A DNA stretch of 27,852 bases from a virus: positions 1-27,852 of IMG/VR virus record IMGVR_UViG_3300043773_000259; one strand, written 5' to 3'. Position 1 is the stretch's first letter. Every line of letters begins with the position of its first letter. The notes below the pieces were generated by a model. That model worked only from the letters and a program-made list of their open reading frames with translations, was not told the DNA's origin and did not search any database. Positions 7,238 through 15,206 of this stretch are shown here, in pieces. Made by a program: the position numbers and the translations under genes.

Positions 7238-9064
7238 TCAGTTCCCCAACTGTGCAAATTGCCGAATGGTGCGCAGCCTGTTTTGTATCCCACTCACGTC
7301 GGACTCTACGACGTAGGCGCGTAGTGGCTGGCCTTGTGGCTGCCCGGTGTTCGGGTTGATCAACTGGCTATTCGGGTTCAGCGCGTTGCCCTGTGGCGCT
7401 GCCATGCCTCCGCCTCCCCCTGTGCCAGCTGTGCCGCCTCCGCCTCCGCCTCCGCCTCCGCCAGTGATGCTCCTGACCTGCCCGATGCTCGTGGCTGCAA
7501 TAGCCGCGATGCGCAGGCCAGCGTTAATCTTCGCCATCGTGCTAAGGCTTAATGCCTGCGTCACGCCAGCAGCACCAGCTGTCAAGGCGTTAGCAGGGTT
7601 CAGCGCTGCGTTGGCGTTGATGCCTGCCAGTTCCTTCTGCAAGTTTATAACAACTTGCGCTATTGCCATGCCTTTCTCCAACGCCAGCGCCGCCAACATG
7701 ACGGCTTTGCTCTTGCCCCCGAGCGATCGCATAATCTCAACCACGCTACTCGACGCGGCGTTGTAGAACTGAACACGCGCATCATTGTACTCCTTCTCAC
7801 GCTGCAAGTCCTCTTGCCGCAGCTTTTCGCGCTCTGCGTATAGCTCATCTTCAATTTGTACCTGATAGTCCAGCTGCGCCCTCTGCGCATCTAACTCCGC
7901 CTGATCCGCTGCATCTTGCTGCTCATTGATCTTGGCCGTACGTTCAGCGCGCAGTTGCGCCAGCAATAGGTTAGTGGCTTCCTCGTTGCCCTTGACCTTA
8001 GCGAGGCGCTCCTCATAGCTGGCGTCAATCTGCTCCAACTCGCGCTCGTTGGCAGATAGGCTGTTTTCTAACAACACCTGCCTGCTATTGGCAATGATGC
8101 CGTCAATTTCCTTCTGCTTCGCGGCTGCAGCTTCCCTCTCCTGCTCCTGTTTTCTCTTGCGCTCTTCGGCGGCCTTGTCGCGCTCTTGCTGTTTCTTGTC
8201 CGCCTCTTTTGCGGCGGCGTCCTGCTTGTCTAACTCCACCTTCTTCAGATAGCTTTCATACTGCGCCCGCAAGACGTTATGCTGATGCCGCGCCTCTGCC
8301 ATCTCCTCCTCGTTTTTCGCATTCTGCAGCCGCTTCCTGCTGATGTCGAACTCCATCGCAAAGACCTCCGCCTCGGTAGCGCCGCGCTCCTTGGCGATTT
8401 CAGCGGCACGCTCCATCAACTTAATCTGCTCGTCAAGGTTCTCTTTGACTTTAATCCCCAGAAATCCCTTGACCGCCGCCGTCAGTTTGTCGAAGTTGGC
8501 AATCAGCAAGCCAATGGCTACCACCGCCGCGCCGATGCCGGTTGCTATGAGCGCCAAGCGAAACGCCTTCATCGCCCCTGTGCTAGTTCCGACTGCCAAC
8601 GCATAGGCACGCTGCGCCGCTGCGTTCAGGTTGACCATAAGCGCGGAGTCCTTGTTCAGCGCATTGGCAACAGCCGTAGCGCCATTCACCAACGCCAACG
8701 CCGCCTGAACCTTCATCATTGCCTTCTGCACGTCCTCACTCTCCTCACCGAACAGTGCCGCTGCACCCTGGGCAACAGCAAAGCCGCCTGCAATGCCTTG
8801 AATCGCAGAGGTGAACGTGTCCAGCGTCCGCGTGTCCGACGCCAACGCCTTGACCTGTGCGCTCGTGTCGCCGATAGCGTCCTTCAGCGATCCTGCCTCG
8901 GCAGCCATCCGCCGGAACTGGTCGGTGTTCTTCTGCCCCGCCGCCTCAAGGTCAAGCATCTGCTTTTGCAGGTCGCGGAGGCGTGCCTTCGCTGACTGCG
9001 TCGCCTTCTGGGTGTCGTCCTCCGCCCTGACCTTGACGGTGATCTCTTTGTCTACATCTGCCAT
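7238..9064 (-). CDS. Tape measure protein (short)
   Basis: The product has 608 residues. It opens with coiled coil (VKVRAEDDTQKATQSAKARLRDLQKQMLDLEAAG), has small-residue hydrophobic stretches (GGFAVAQGAAALFG near 93; ALIATGIGAAVVAIGLLIANF at about 171-191), then a long charged coiled coil from about 205 to 430. It ends with a glycine run near 550 encoded by tandem CCTCCG-type repeats on the plus strand. These traits fit a tail tape measure, which sets tail length and helps DNA entry. At about 0.15 nm per residue the tail would be around 90 nm, which is rough. It lies directly between the large tail protein (775 residues) and the prohead protease, which is not the usual place. The chaperone gene is four genes upstream instead of next door. 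Confidence 0.8.
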   Translation of the reverse strand: MADVDKEITVKVRAEDDTQKATQSAKARLRDLQKQMLDLEAAGQKNTDQFRRMAAEAGSLKDAIGDTSAQVKALASDTRTLDTFTSAIQGIAGGFAVAQGAAALFGEESEDVQKAMMKVQAALALVNGATAVANALNKDSALMVNLNAAAQRAYALAVGTSTGAMKAFRLALIATGIGAAVVAIGLLIANFDKLTAAVKGFLGIKVKENLDEQIKLMERAAEIAKERGATEAEVFAMEFDISRKRLQNAKNEEEMAEARHQHNVLRAQYESYLKKVELDKQDAAAKEADKKQQERDKAAEERKRKQEQEREAAAAKQKEIDGIIANSRQVLLENSLSANERELEQIDASYEERLAKVKGNEEATNLLLAQLRAERTAKINEQQDAADQAELDAQRAQLDYQVQIEDELYAEREKLRQEDLQREKEYNDARVQFYNAASSSVVEIMRSLGGKSKAVMLAALALEKGMAIAQVVINLQKELAGINANAALNPANALTAGAAGVTQALSLSTMAKINAGLRIAAIAATSIGQVRSITGGGGGGGGGGTAGTGGGGGMAAPQGNALNPNSQLINPNTGQPQGQPLRAYVVESDVSGIQNRLRTIRQFAQLGN

Positions 9065-9067
9065 AGT

Positions 9068-11395
9068 TTAGCTTGTTGGGTTGTCGGGTAGTAAGGGAAT
9101 AGCAACGGTTTGGCCTTCATTCAAGTCCAGCATCGTCACAGGTGCGTAGATGCTGGCGTTGATCTCGCCATCGGTCTTGGCGGTTGGGTCATCGCTAAAG
9201 GTTGGGTCAAGCGTTGTAGGCACAAAGGCGTCTATTGGCAGCACCCGGCGCATCGTCACCCTGCACAGCGTTGACTGACCCACCGCGTAGTCCTTAATCT
9301 CTAACAGCCTCCAGTTGATGCCCTTCCAGTAGATCAACTTTCGGAAGTCGAGCGTTGCAATGTCGGTAGACGTCAGCAACATCGTGCATTCCACGGTCAT
9401 CGCCTGCTGGCTCGTCAACTCAAAGATGTAGCCGTTCCAAAAGTTGTTGAACAGGTTGTTGTTGTTATAGCTCATCGGGTTGCCGCTCACGTCGTAGGTG
9501 CGGTAGAAGATACGCCTCGGAATGCCGAATGACAAGTCAAAGTTTCCGCTGGCACTGGTGTCGTATGGATTCTCCAAGTGCGTCGCCAAGCTGATGGCAG
9601 ATGCAACATTGATGACAGATGATGGCACGCTGTTGTTGTAAACTTGGCCGTAGTAAAACAGAAATGTTGGATTCAGTCCTGTGTTGTTCGGCTGAACGTA
9701 GCCGCTGTGTAGCGCCAACCGATAACCCAGCTGCAAGCTGCGCGGATTGCCATTCCCTTCGGTGTCGAAGCCACGCCCCGCAATTAGGTTCGTCGTGTAC
9801 TGTGCAGGAATTAGCGTCTTAGCCTTGAGGTCGACAACTTGATCGCCACTACGATTGTAGTTGCCACTGTCGTAGATGCGCGATCCGTACCCCTCCTTGA
9901 ACTCGCTCTGGTACAGCTTGCCGAGCGCGTCGCCGCCATCGGCATACTTGAAGACATAGCGTTTCTTGCTGCTCGGATCGCCCATAAGAACGGTCATCTC
10001 CGCGTTTTCGTCAGACTTTTGCGACCAGTCCAGCCGCGTAGTGTTGTAAAAGCTTGTGAACGGCTCAATGTAGATGAGCTTGGGATCAAGTGGCGACTGA
10101 TAGAAGTACAGGTTGAACATCTTTTGCAGGTCTTGCAAGAAATCAATCTGCCTCACATCCATCGGCAACCCCTTCTGCATGCTGATCGTGTTGAACCGCC
10201 CCATCGTTGTGCCTCTGATGGTCAGCCTTCGATTGGTAATGGTCGCTCCGCCTGTCATCGTTGCAAGGCGTGTGCAGACGATGTAGAAGCTCTGCTGTGG
10301 TTGCAGATAGATGGTCGTGCGCCAGTTGTGCTGCATTTGGCCAAACAACGAACGCTGCGCGGTATAAACAGGGCCAGTTGGATTTATGTATTTAATTTCA
10401 TAGCGCAACACGTTTGCAACGCTCGGCGTACCTGAAGCAATCGCGTCAAAATTCAACTCAATGCCATGCGCAACCGTGTCATCATTTCGAAAGTAGGTGT
10501 CGCCGCTCAACACGCTGATTCCCGATGTATAGGTAAATGGCGGAGTGTTGTTGATTGGAAAGGCAACTGTTGTGCCGCTCGTCGCCACAGCTACCGTCGT
10601 GCTTCCGCTCACGTTGCCGCTGATGTCGCTGTTAGAAGTCAGCACCCAGTCATTAGCCCAAGGCACGACCAGCTTGCTAAAGACATTGCCGCTGGTGCTG
10701 AAAAAGTTAGATTCATACCGATAGCCGTGCTGTGCGAAGATTTTGTCGACCAGCATCTTTGCGAAATAGCAAGGCCGCCACTGGTATATCGGCACAAGGT
10801 TAGGCGCAATGTAGCCGTATAAGTTCAGGATTGGCGCAAGCGTCCCTGTTGGCACAGTGCCATTGACATCGGCGTTGCCTTCCGCGTCTATGTAGGCATA
10901 GCAGTAGCCACTTGTCGCGCTGTTGGCATCACCCGCGACGATCACGTCAAGGTTGTTGAACTCATGGTCGTAGGTGTCAACTCCTGCCGTTGACGCAAGC
11001 AGCGTTTCACCCATGACGCTGAACAGGCTGACGCTCTCGCCGTAGATGCTGATTTCGTAGGTTGCCACGCCCCGCGTGACCCTCATCGCCATCAGCTGCA
11101 TTGATCCGCTGAAGACTTGCACGCCATCACTCCACACCGCGCAGGTGATGCGCTTGTTTGGCGTGAACCCACCGACGAAACTCTGCACGTTGTAGGCGTG
11201 TCTGAAGGCGTTGTCGTTGCGCGGAGTGCTTGGCAGCGTGATCGTCTTGGAGTACGTTCCGCTGCGTCGCGTGATGTCCTGCGCATCCTGTATCGTGTAC
11301 GTCAACTCGATGTCGAAGTCCTCCATCAGATCGAGGTCGACACCTGATGCCAGCTTGTTATCGGCGTCCGGGTAGCATACAAACTTTATGTTCAT
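9068..11395 (-). CDS. Large tail or baseplate protein
   Basis: The 775-residue protein begins MNIKFVCYPDADNKLASGVDLDLMEDFDIELTYTIQDAQDITRRSGTYSKTITLPSTPRNDNAFRHAYNV. The opening pattern (residues asking for 'DxQdixxRxGxySKTixlPxTxxNxxxF...n') is shared by a family of large tail proteins in Bacteroidota siphophages, and the rest is rich in beta strands and aromatic residues. It has no signal peptide or membrane segment. The role is presumably distal tail or baseplate hub, which is inferred from the neighbours: it overlaps the upstream tail gene by ATGA and ends three bases before the tape measure. No enzymatic motif such as a lysozyme or peptidase could be seen. Confidence 0.7.
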   Translation of the reverse strand: MNIKFVCYPDADNKLASGVDLDLMEDFDIELTYTIQDAQDITRRSGTYSKTITLPSTPRNDNAFRHAYNVQSFVGGFTPNKRITCAVWSDGVQVFSGSMQLMAMRVTRGVATYEISIYGESVSLFSVMGETLLASTAGVDTYDHEFNNLDVIVAGDANSATSGYCYAYIDAEGNADVNGTVPTGTLAPILNLYGYIAPNLVPIYQWRPCYFAKMLVDKIFAQHGYRYESNFFSTSGNVFSKLVVPWANDWVLTSNSDISGNVSGSTTVAVATSGTTVAFPINNTPPFTYTSGISVLSGDTYFRNDDTVAHGIELNFDAIASGTPSVANVLRYEIKYINPTGPVYTAQRSLFGQMQHNWRTTIYLQPQQSFYIVCTRLATMTGGATITNRRLTIRGTTMGRFNTISMQKGLPMDVRQIDFLQDLQKMFNLYFYQSPLDPKLIYIEPFTSFYNTTRLDWSQKSDENAEMTVLMGDPSSKKRYVFKYADGGDALGKLYQSEFKEGYGSRIYDSGNYNRSGDQVVDLKAKTLIPAQYTTNLIAGRGFDTEGNGNPRSLQLGYRLALHSGYVQPNNTGLNPTFLFYYGQVYNNSVPSSVINVASAISLATHLENPYDTSASGNFDLSFGIPRRIFYRTYDVSGNPMSYNNNNLFNNFWNGYIFELTSQQAMTVECTMLLTSTDIATLDFRKLIYWKGINWRLLEIKDYAVGQSTLCRVTMRRVLPIDAFVPTTLDPTFSDDPTAKTDGEINASIYAPVTMLDLNEGQTVAIPLLPDNPTS

Positions 11396-12564
11396 AGCGC
11401 GGTGTTTTCGTAGCCAACTTGAACGTCAACGCTGATCTGCTGCAATTTATCAACCACGCGCTTGCGTACGTTGTAGGTGTTGGTCTGCACCACGACCGGC
11501 ACCAGCTGCGTGCCAAGTTGAATCCAGCACTCCGAAGCGTAGATCATCTCTTGCAGCCATGTGAACTCCGCATCGGTGAGCCAGTCGCTGTTCAGCGTGT
11601 AGGTGTCGCGGTACGTCACCGACCACTGTTTGTCGTAGACGTCATCGCCGTAGACGCTGGCGTTGTAGCCGTAGGTCTTGCGGTCAACATCAACGCGCTG
11701 CCTGTTCATCCGTGTGAACGTGTAGCCGTCAACACCGCCGTACATATTCCGGAAGAAAACACGCAGGTCGTTGTAACGCTGGCAGTTGTCGATCGTGATC
11801 GTGTATGTTGGGGTGCGGTCTTTGTCATCAGCGGCGTCATCCAAAATAAGGCGCACCGTATAGCTTGCGCCTACCAACGGAAATAGCACTGATCCGTCGT
11901 CGCTATCGCTGGTCTGCCCTGCCGTCAGGTTGTACAAGCCAAGCGCGCCCATGTTGAAGTAATTGCTGATGTTGCTGCTGCCCGTTACAGTGAAAACACG
12001 CGCACTTGCCCCGCTTGTGTCGTTGTATTGAATCTCCGCAACTGGCGTACTGCCTGCCTTGATTAGGAATCCAAGAAAGTCATGATCAGCACTTGCCAAC
12101 GTATACGATGTAGGTCTGTTGCTCACGGTGACCGTAGCACCCGCTATCGTGTTAGCCTGATACCCACTCGGCGAATAGGCCGCGTAGTCCTGTTGACGAA
12201 ACGCCGCCTGCCACGCAATCAGCGACGCTGATGCTGTGCCGCCTGTCGCCACCGTCGGAGGTGAGCCAAACTCCTCGCGGAAGGTCAGGTTCGTGTTGAC
12301 AGCGTAGCCGCCATCCTGCCAGCCGCTCGTCAGCTGTGGTATCTTCGGCGCAATCAGCGTCTCAACGACCTTGCTAACACCGAAGAAGCCGTTGTTCGTC
12401 GTTGGCAGCTTGTCGCACTTCAATCGCGCGGAGGAAAGCGACCCCGACACGTCGCAGACGTAGCGGAAGTTGGCAGAAGCGGTGTTGTTGCTACTGACCA
12501 CCACCACGTCGCTGTTGCCGACAGGAAGCAGCGAAGGAAGCGCGGATATTATAGTTATGCTCAT
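11392..12564 (-). CDS. Tail structural protein
   Basis: The 390-residue protein starts MSITIISALPSLLPVGNSDVVVVSSNNTASANFRYVCDV, a beta-rich opening that often begins tail proteins of Bacteroidota phages. Thr/Ser-rich segments follow, and the C-terminal part reads DWLTDAEFTWLQEMIYASECWIQLGTQLVPVVVQTNTYNVRKRVVDKLQQISVDVQVGYENTAL. It overlaps both neighbours by the ATGA arrangement (stop of the upstream gene at 12561, start of the 775-residue gene at 11395), so all three are probably made together. The product looks like a tail-tip or distal-tail component. I see no catalytic motif and cannot assign a subunit. Confidence 0.65.
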   Translation of the reverse strand: MSITIISALPSLLPVGNSDVVVVSSNNTASANFRYVCDVSGSLSSARLKCDKLPTTNNGFFGVSKVVETLIAPKIPQLTSGWQDGGYAVNTNLTFREEFGSPPTVATGGTASASLIAWQAAFRQQDYAAYSPSGYQANTIAGATVTVSNRPTSYTLASADHDFLGFLIKAGSTPVAEIQYNDTSGASARVFTVTGSSNISNYFNMGALGLYNLTAGQTSDSDDGSVLFPLVGASYTVRLILDDAADDKDRTPTYTITIDNCQRYNDLRVFFRNMYGGVDGYTFTRMNRQRVDVDRKTYGYNASVYGDDVYDKQWSVTYRDTYTLNSDWLTDAEFTWLQEMIYASECWIQLGTQLVPVVVQTNTYNVRKRVVDKLQQISVDVQVGYENTAL

Positions 12565-13124
12565 ACGTTAATTGAAATTGATATTTCCTTGCCGACCACT
12601 TGCGCGATACTTGTCACCAGTTCGTCCATCTTCGCGTCAGTCAATACCTGGTTGAGGAATGGCCGCCCCTTGATGCCTCTGCGTTTTATTGACTTGGCGA
12701 TGTTGTACGCCGCCGCGTCGATTTCGTCAGCAGGGATGCCGAGTGCTTTGTCGATTGCCCACTTGCGGATCGCTGCCACGTGCGAAGGACTTGGGTTGAT
12801 ACTCCGAAAGCTGAACGGCGCACCCCTGTTGACACGCACGCCATTGACGCCGTATTCAACGAACTTCCAGTAGCTGGCCATCTCCATAGCGACCTGCGCG
12901 ACCTTCTGCTCGACAGGCAACTCTGCGAAGCCTACCGATTGACGCAGGTTGAGCGTAGCCTTGGCGTCAACGCGGTCGATGCCTTCAACCGTCAGCTTAA
13001 TGACATCCTGCATCCACCGAATTAGCGCCGCGTTCACGTCAGGAGATCGCGACAGGCTGAACTCCTTAGTCACGTCAGCGCCGACGCCCAGTACGTCGCC
13101 TTCTATCTCTGTGGTAAATTTCAT
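12561..13124 (-). CDS. Tail-completion (HK97 gp10-like) protein
   Basis: The 187-residue protein starts MKFTTEIEGDVLGVGADVTKEF. It is preceded by GATATTTACCTGC, the late leader also seen at 6631 and 7223. A central segment, MASYWKFVEYGVNGVRVNRGAPFSFRSINPSPSHVAAIRKWAIDKALG, leads into AYNIAKSIKRRGIKGRPFLNQVLTD. The 'yw..ve.G..G.......pf.f' plus 'iaksI...GikgrpFl..al' pattern is that of HK97 gp10-like or minor-capsid/tail-completion proteins. Such proteins sit at the head-tail junction and finish the tail after tape-measure-guided assembly. It lies directly between the chaperone pair and the large tail genes, which suits that role. Confidence 0.72.
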   Translation of the reverse strand: MKFTTEIEGDVLGVGADVTKEFSLSRSPDVNAALIRWMQDVIKLTVEGIDRVDAKATLNLRQSVGFAELPVEQKVAQVAMEMASYWKFVEYGVNGVRVNRGAPFSFRSINPSPSHVAAIRKWAIDKALGIPADEIDAAAYNIAKSIKRRGIKGRPFLNQVLTDAKMDELVTSIAQVVGKEISISINV

Positions 13125-13157
13125 GCAGGTAAATATCGCAGCGCGGAAATCTATGCA

Positions 13158-13376
13158 CTACGGCATAGCCTTCATCAGCAACAGCGCGTTCATGAACTCC
13201 CTTGCCGGCATGTTGAATACCTGGTCCATGCGCAGAGGATCTTTGCCGGCCATCCGGTAGACCACACCAACCCAGCCGTAGTTCGGCTTTTTTACACCTT
13301 GGCCGTTGTCGTCGTCGTCTGCTGATCCGTCAAAGACCTCCGCATAATCATCAACAAAGGCTCTGAAAGCTGCAAA
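13158..13376 (-). CDS. Frameshifted C-terminal extension of the tail assembly chaperone (-1 frame)
   Basis: In the frame -1 to the chaperone, the sequence is open from the T9 run down to a stop at 13158 and encodes 72 residues beginning FAAFRAFVDDYAEVFDGSADDDDN. It continues GWVGVVYRMAGKDPLRMDQVFNMPAREFMNALLLMKAM. The last section resembles the second (T-like) part of tail assembly chaperones. Its own ATG at 13397 lies inside the upstream frame just ahead of the slip site and has no leader. I therefore read this as the extension of a 235-residue fusion (163 + 72 residues), not as a free-standing gene. Confidence 0.75.
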   Translation of the reverse strand, partial: FAAFRAFVDDYAEVFDGSADDDDNGQGVKKPNYGWVGVVYRMAGKDPLRMDQVFNMPAREFMNALLLMKAMP

Positions 13377-13864
13377 AAAAAAGCGGCATATCCCCAAACG
13401 TCACCCATGTTCATCTGCAACATCGCCTCTGCGCGCTGCTTATGACCCTTGCCGTCATACGCCTTCGGCCACCACTTCCACACCTTGCACTCCCTCGAAA
13501 GCGTCGCCAAGATCAAGTGCAAGTTGTCAATAACACCCTGCTCGCTCGTCATGTCGTAGGAATACAGCTCGACCAACTGCCCTGCGCTTATTTCGTCGAT
13601 GAACCACTCAAATTGATACCACTTTCCGGCAACCTTGGCGTGACGCTTAGCCGCCAGTGACGATAGCGATTTGCTCGCCGCGTTGATCTCACCATAACGC
13701 TTGTTGACCTCCGCAATCGTCATCTTCTTGACCTGCTCGATCGGGATGCCGTCAAGAACGGCGATGACGCCGATCTTCTTGTCGCTTGTGGTGTAGATTG
13801 CGTTCGCCTCAATCGACACAATGCGCTGGAACTGGTCGACGGTGATTTTGTTGAGGATGCTCAT
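13292..13864 (-). CDS. Tail assembly chaperone (G-like, zero-frame product)
   Basis: The 190-residue product starts MSILNKITVDQFQRIVSIEANAIYTTSDKKIGVIAVLDGIPIEQVKKMTIAEV, the pattern of the first of two tail-assembly-chaperone proteins in Bacteroidota phages (K-I-T-v-x-Q-f ... i.avl.gi...v..m...e). The C-terminal part carries NMGDVWGYAAFFLQLSEPLL. In lambda and many siphophages two chaperone forms, made by frameshift, bind the tape measure while the tail polymerises. The codons GCT TTT TTT TTG at 13384-13373 form a T9 slip site inside the ORF, and the second chaperone part lies in the -1 frame beyond it. It overlaps the upstream glycosyltransferase by ATGA. The zero-frame end past the slip site is the short form. 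Confidence 0.77.
   Translation of the reverse strand: MSILNKITVDQFQRIVSIEANAIYTTSDKKIGVIAVLDGIPIEQVKKMTIAEVNKRYGEINAASKSLSSLAAKRHAKVAGKWYQFEWFIDEISAGQLVELYSYDMTSEQGVIDNLHLILATLSRECKVWKWWPKAYDGKGHKQRAEAMLQMNMGDVWGYAAFFLQLSEPLLMIMRRSLTDQQTTTTTAKV
13373..13383 (-). promoter_or_regulatory. -1 programmed ribosomal frameshift site (T9 slippery run)
   Basis: The minus strand reads C followed by nine T and then G. In the zero frame the codons are GCT TTT TTT TTG, so both T_TTT_TTT and T_TTT_TTG slippery heptamers are present. A -1 slip joins the 163-codon head of the chaperone to the 72-codon frame that ends at 13158. A pseudoknot or hairpin downstream was not established. Homopolymers of nine can also be assembly errors, but both frames extend well either side. 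Confidence 0.75.
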
Positions 13865-14733
13865 CCTTTTATGGCTTTAAGGTAAAGTGCATAAAGTTGG
13901 CCGCATACCGTTTCACTGCGATAGTTAGCAATGTCTGCAGGTACTGTTAGCATCTCGCGCTTGGTCACTGCACCTTCCGCGTTAAAGTGATAACTCATCA
14001 CACCCTTGCCACACATCCACGCCTCTATCGTCGTTCTACCTATATGCAAACCACATGCAAAGTGGCATCCCTTAACCAGCGTTTCAATGTTGCTCACCGA
14101 ATCGCAGTAGTGAACTGGAAAGCGGTCAATCAAGTCCTTTAAGTAGTCGCCATGATCATAACCCACCAACACAAATGGCCTGTCGTTTTCTTTGCACCAC
14201 GCTGCCGCATCGTAAATCATCGCCTTGCGCATGAAATCAACAGTTCCCGCCAGTAAAACATAGCCGCCATCCTGAACGCCATCGGTGTTGAATCGGCTGT
14301 AATCAACTGGATTGTAGATGACGCTTATCTTGTTTAAGGGAACGCCATATCTTGCGTGTATTTCGTGCTTTTCGTGTTGAGCTATACTGATATACCCCTT
14401 GATGCTTTCGTGCTTCACAGGCCGCTCTAAATCGTAAAAAACGCTATGTATCGTAGCGACCTTCGGTGTAGTTGGAAACAATACGCACAGATGTTCAGTG
14501 ACCTGCTTGTGCTGAACATGGATGACGTTGTACGCCTCACGTCCTGTCAACTCTGTCCACGCCTTAACCTGCACGCCTGCCATCTCAGCCTCTGCGATCA
14601 ATGGGTAGTCCATGTATGGCGAGGTGACCGTTACGTTGTGTCCCATAGCTTTCAAGCCTTTGGCAACGTGCAAGACGTACAACTCTGATCCTGTGTACTT
14701 GCGAAAAAAAAGCGATGCGATTAGGATTCTCAT
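13861..14733 (-). CDS. Glycosyltransferase, GT4 family
   Basis: The 290-residue protein begins MRILIASLFFRKYTGSELYVLHVAKGLKAMGHNVTVTSPYMDY, the standard GT-B/GT4 opening with a conserved GSE. An IHVQHKQ segment, KVATIHSVFYDL, and ISVIYNPVDYSRF (linking the two Rossmann domains) follow, then YVLLAGTVDFMRKAMIYDAAAWCKENDRPFVLVG and GRTTIEAWMCGKGVMSY. The last holds the E-x7-E-like nucleotide-sugar region. It would transfer a sugar from an NDP-sugar to an unknown acceptor. It overlaps the acetyltransferase upstream and the tail chaperone downstream by ATGA. That places it inside the late structural operon, which makes virion glycosylation or host-envelope modification during late infection plausible. 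Confidence 0.82.
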   Translation of the reverse strand: MRILIASLFFRKYTGSELYVLHVAKGLKAMGHNVTVTSPYMDYPLIAEAEMAGVQVKAWTELTGREAYNVIHVQHKQVTEHLCVLFPTTPKVATIHSVFYDLERPVKHESIKGYISIAQHEKHEIHARYGVPLNKISVIYNPVDYSRFNTDGVQDGGYVLLAGTVDFMRKAMIYDAAAWCKENDRPFVLVGYDHGDYLKDLIDRFPVHYCDSVSNIETLVKGCHFACGLHIGRTTIEAWMCGKGVMSYHFNAEGAVTKREMLTVPADIANYRSETVCGQLYALYLKAIKG

Positions 14734-15194
14734 TTCTCTTTGATTGGTCTTGCTGGATTGCCATACGCCAGAAAGCCATCAGGAATATCGCGGGTGACAA
14801 CGCTGCCTGCACCTACCAAAGCGTCAACCCCGATACGAACTCCGCAGATGATTGTGCTGTTCGCCCCAATGCTACACCCCTTGCAGAAGTATGTTGACCT
14901 GAACCTACCGTTGTTCTTCCAGTCGCCAAAAACGCTCGGATAGTAGTCGTTTGTCGTCACCACGTTCGGCCCGATGAAAACATCATTGCCAATGATGCAG
15001 CCGTGATATATGAGCGCGTGATTTTGGATTTTGACGTTGTTGCCAATTTGCACTCCTGTGTCAATGTGCGCACCTTCACCGATGACACAGTTGTCGCCAA
15101 TCTTGGAACCAGTGCGGATGTGTGCAAATGCCCAGACCTTGACGTTCTCGCCAAGTTCTACGCCTTCTTCTATAATTGCGGTTGGATGTATCAT
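14730..15194 (-). CDS. Left-handed beta-helix (hexapeptide) acyltransferase, WbpD/WlbB-like
   Basis: The 154-residue protein is built of hexapeptide repeats (IHPTAIIEEGVELGENVKVW, IGDNCVIGEGAHIDTGVQIGNNVKI and so on) typical of left-handed beta-helix transferases. It also has NTTTNDYYPS-type and FCKGCSIGANSTIICGVRIGVDALVGAGSVVTRDIPDGFLAYGNPA elements. This closing pattern is shared by WbpD/WlbB-type sugar N-acetyltransferases. In that family acetyl-CoA is used to acetylate an amino sugar of a nucleotide-sugar precursor. Here it is followed, with ATGA overlap, by a glycosyltransferase, so it may supply or decorate the same glycan. A candidate -7 element lies four bases before its ATG. The precise substrate cannot be inferred. 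Confidence 0.83.
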   Translation of the reverse strand: MIHPTAIIEEGVELGENVKVWAFAHIRTGSKIGDNCVIGEGAHIDTGVQIGNNVKIQNHALIYHGCIIGNDVFIGPNVVTTNDYYPSVFGDWKNNGRFRSTYFCKGCSIGANSTIICGVRIGVDALVGAGSVVTRDIPDGFLAYGNPARPIKEK

Positions 15195-15198
15195 ACTG

Positions 15199-15206
15199 CA
15201 AATTTA
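15199..15206 (-). promoter_or_regulatory. Candidate Bacteroidota -7 element before the acetyltransferase
   Basis: The minus strand reads TAAATTTG, fitting TAnnTTTG, and ends four bases before the ATG at 15194. It lies wholly in the 12-base gap between the large terminase stop and the acetyltransferase. There is no clear TTTG at -33. It mirrors the spacing seen at 4339-4346 before the other glycosyltransferase, hinting that the sugar genes have their own start points. Confidence 0.35.

Noticed and set aside
7437-7465. CCTCCG tandem repeat as a regulatory or mobile feature
   Set aside because: It simply encodes the glycine run in the tape measure.
8279-8995. A 238-codon plus-strand frame opposite the tape measure
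   Set aside because: It is the complement of coiled-coil coding sequence, with no start signal or recognised family.
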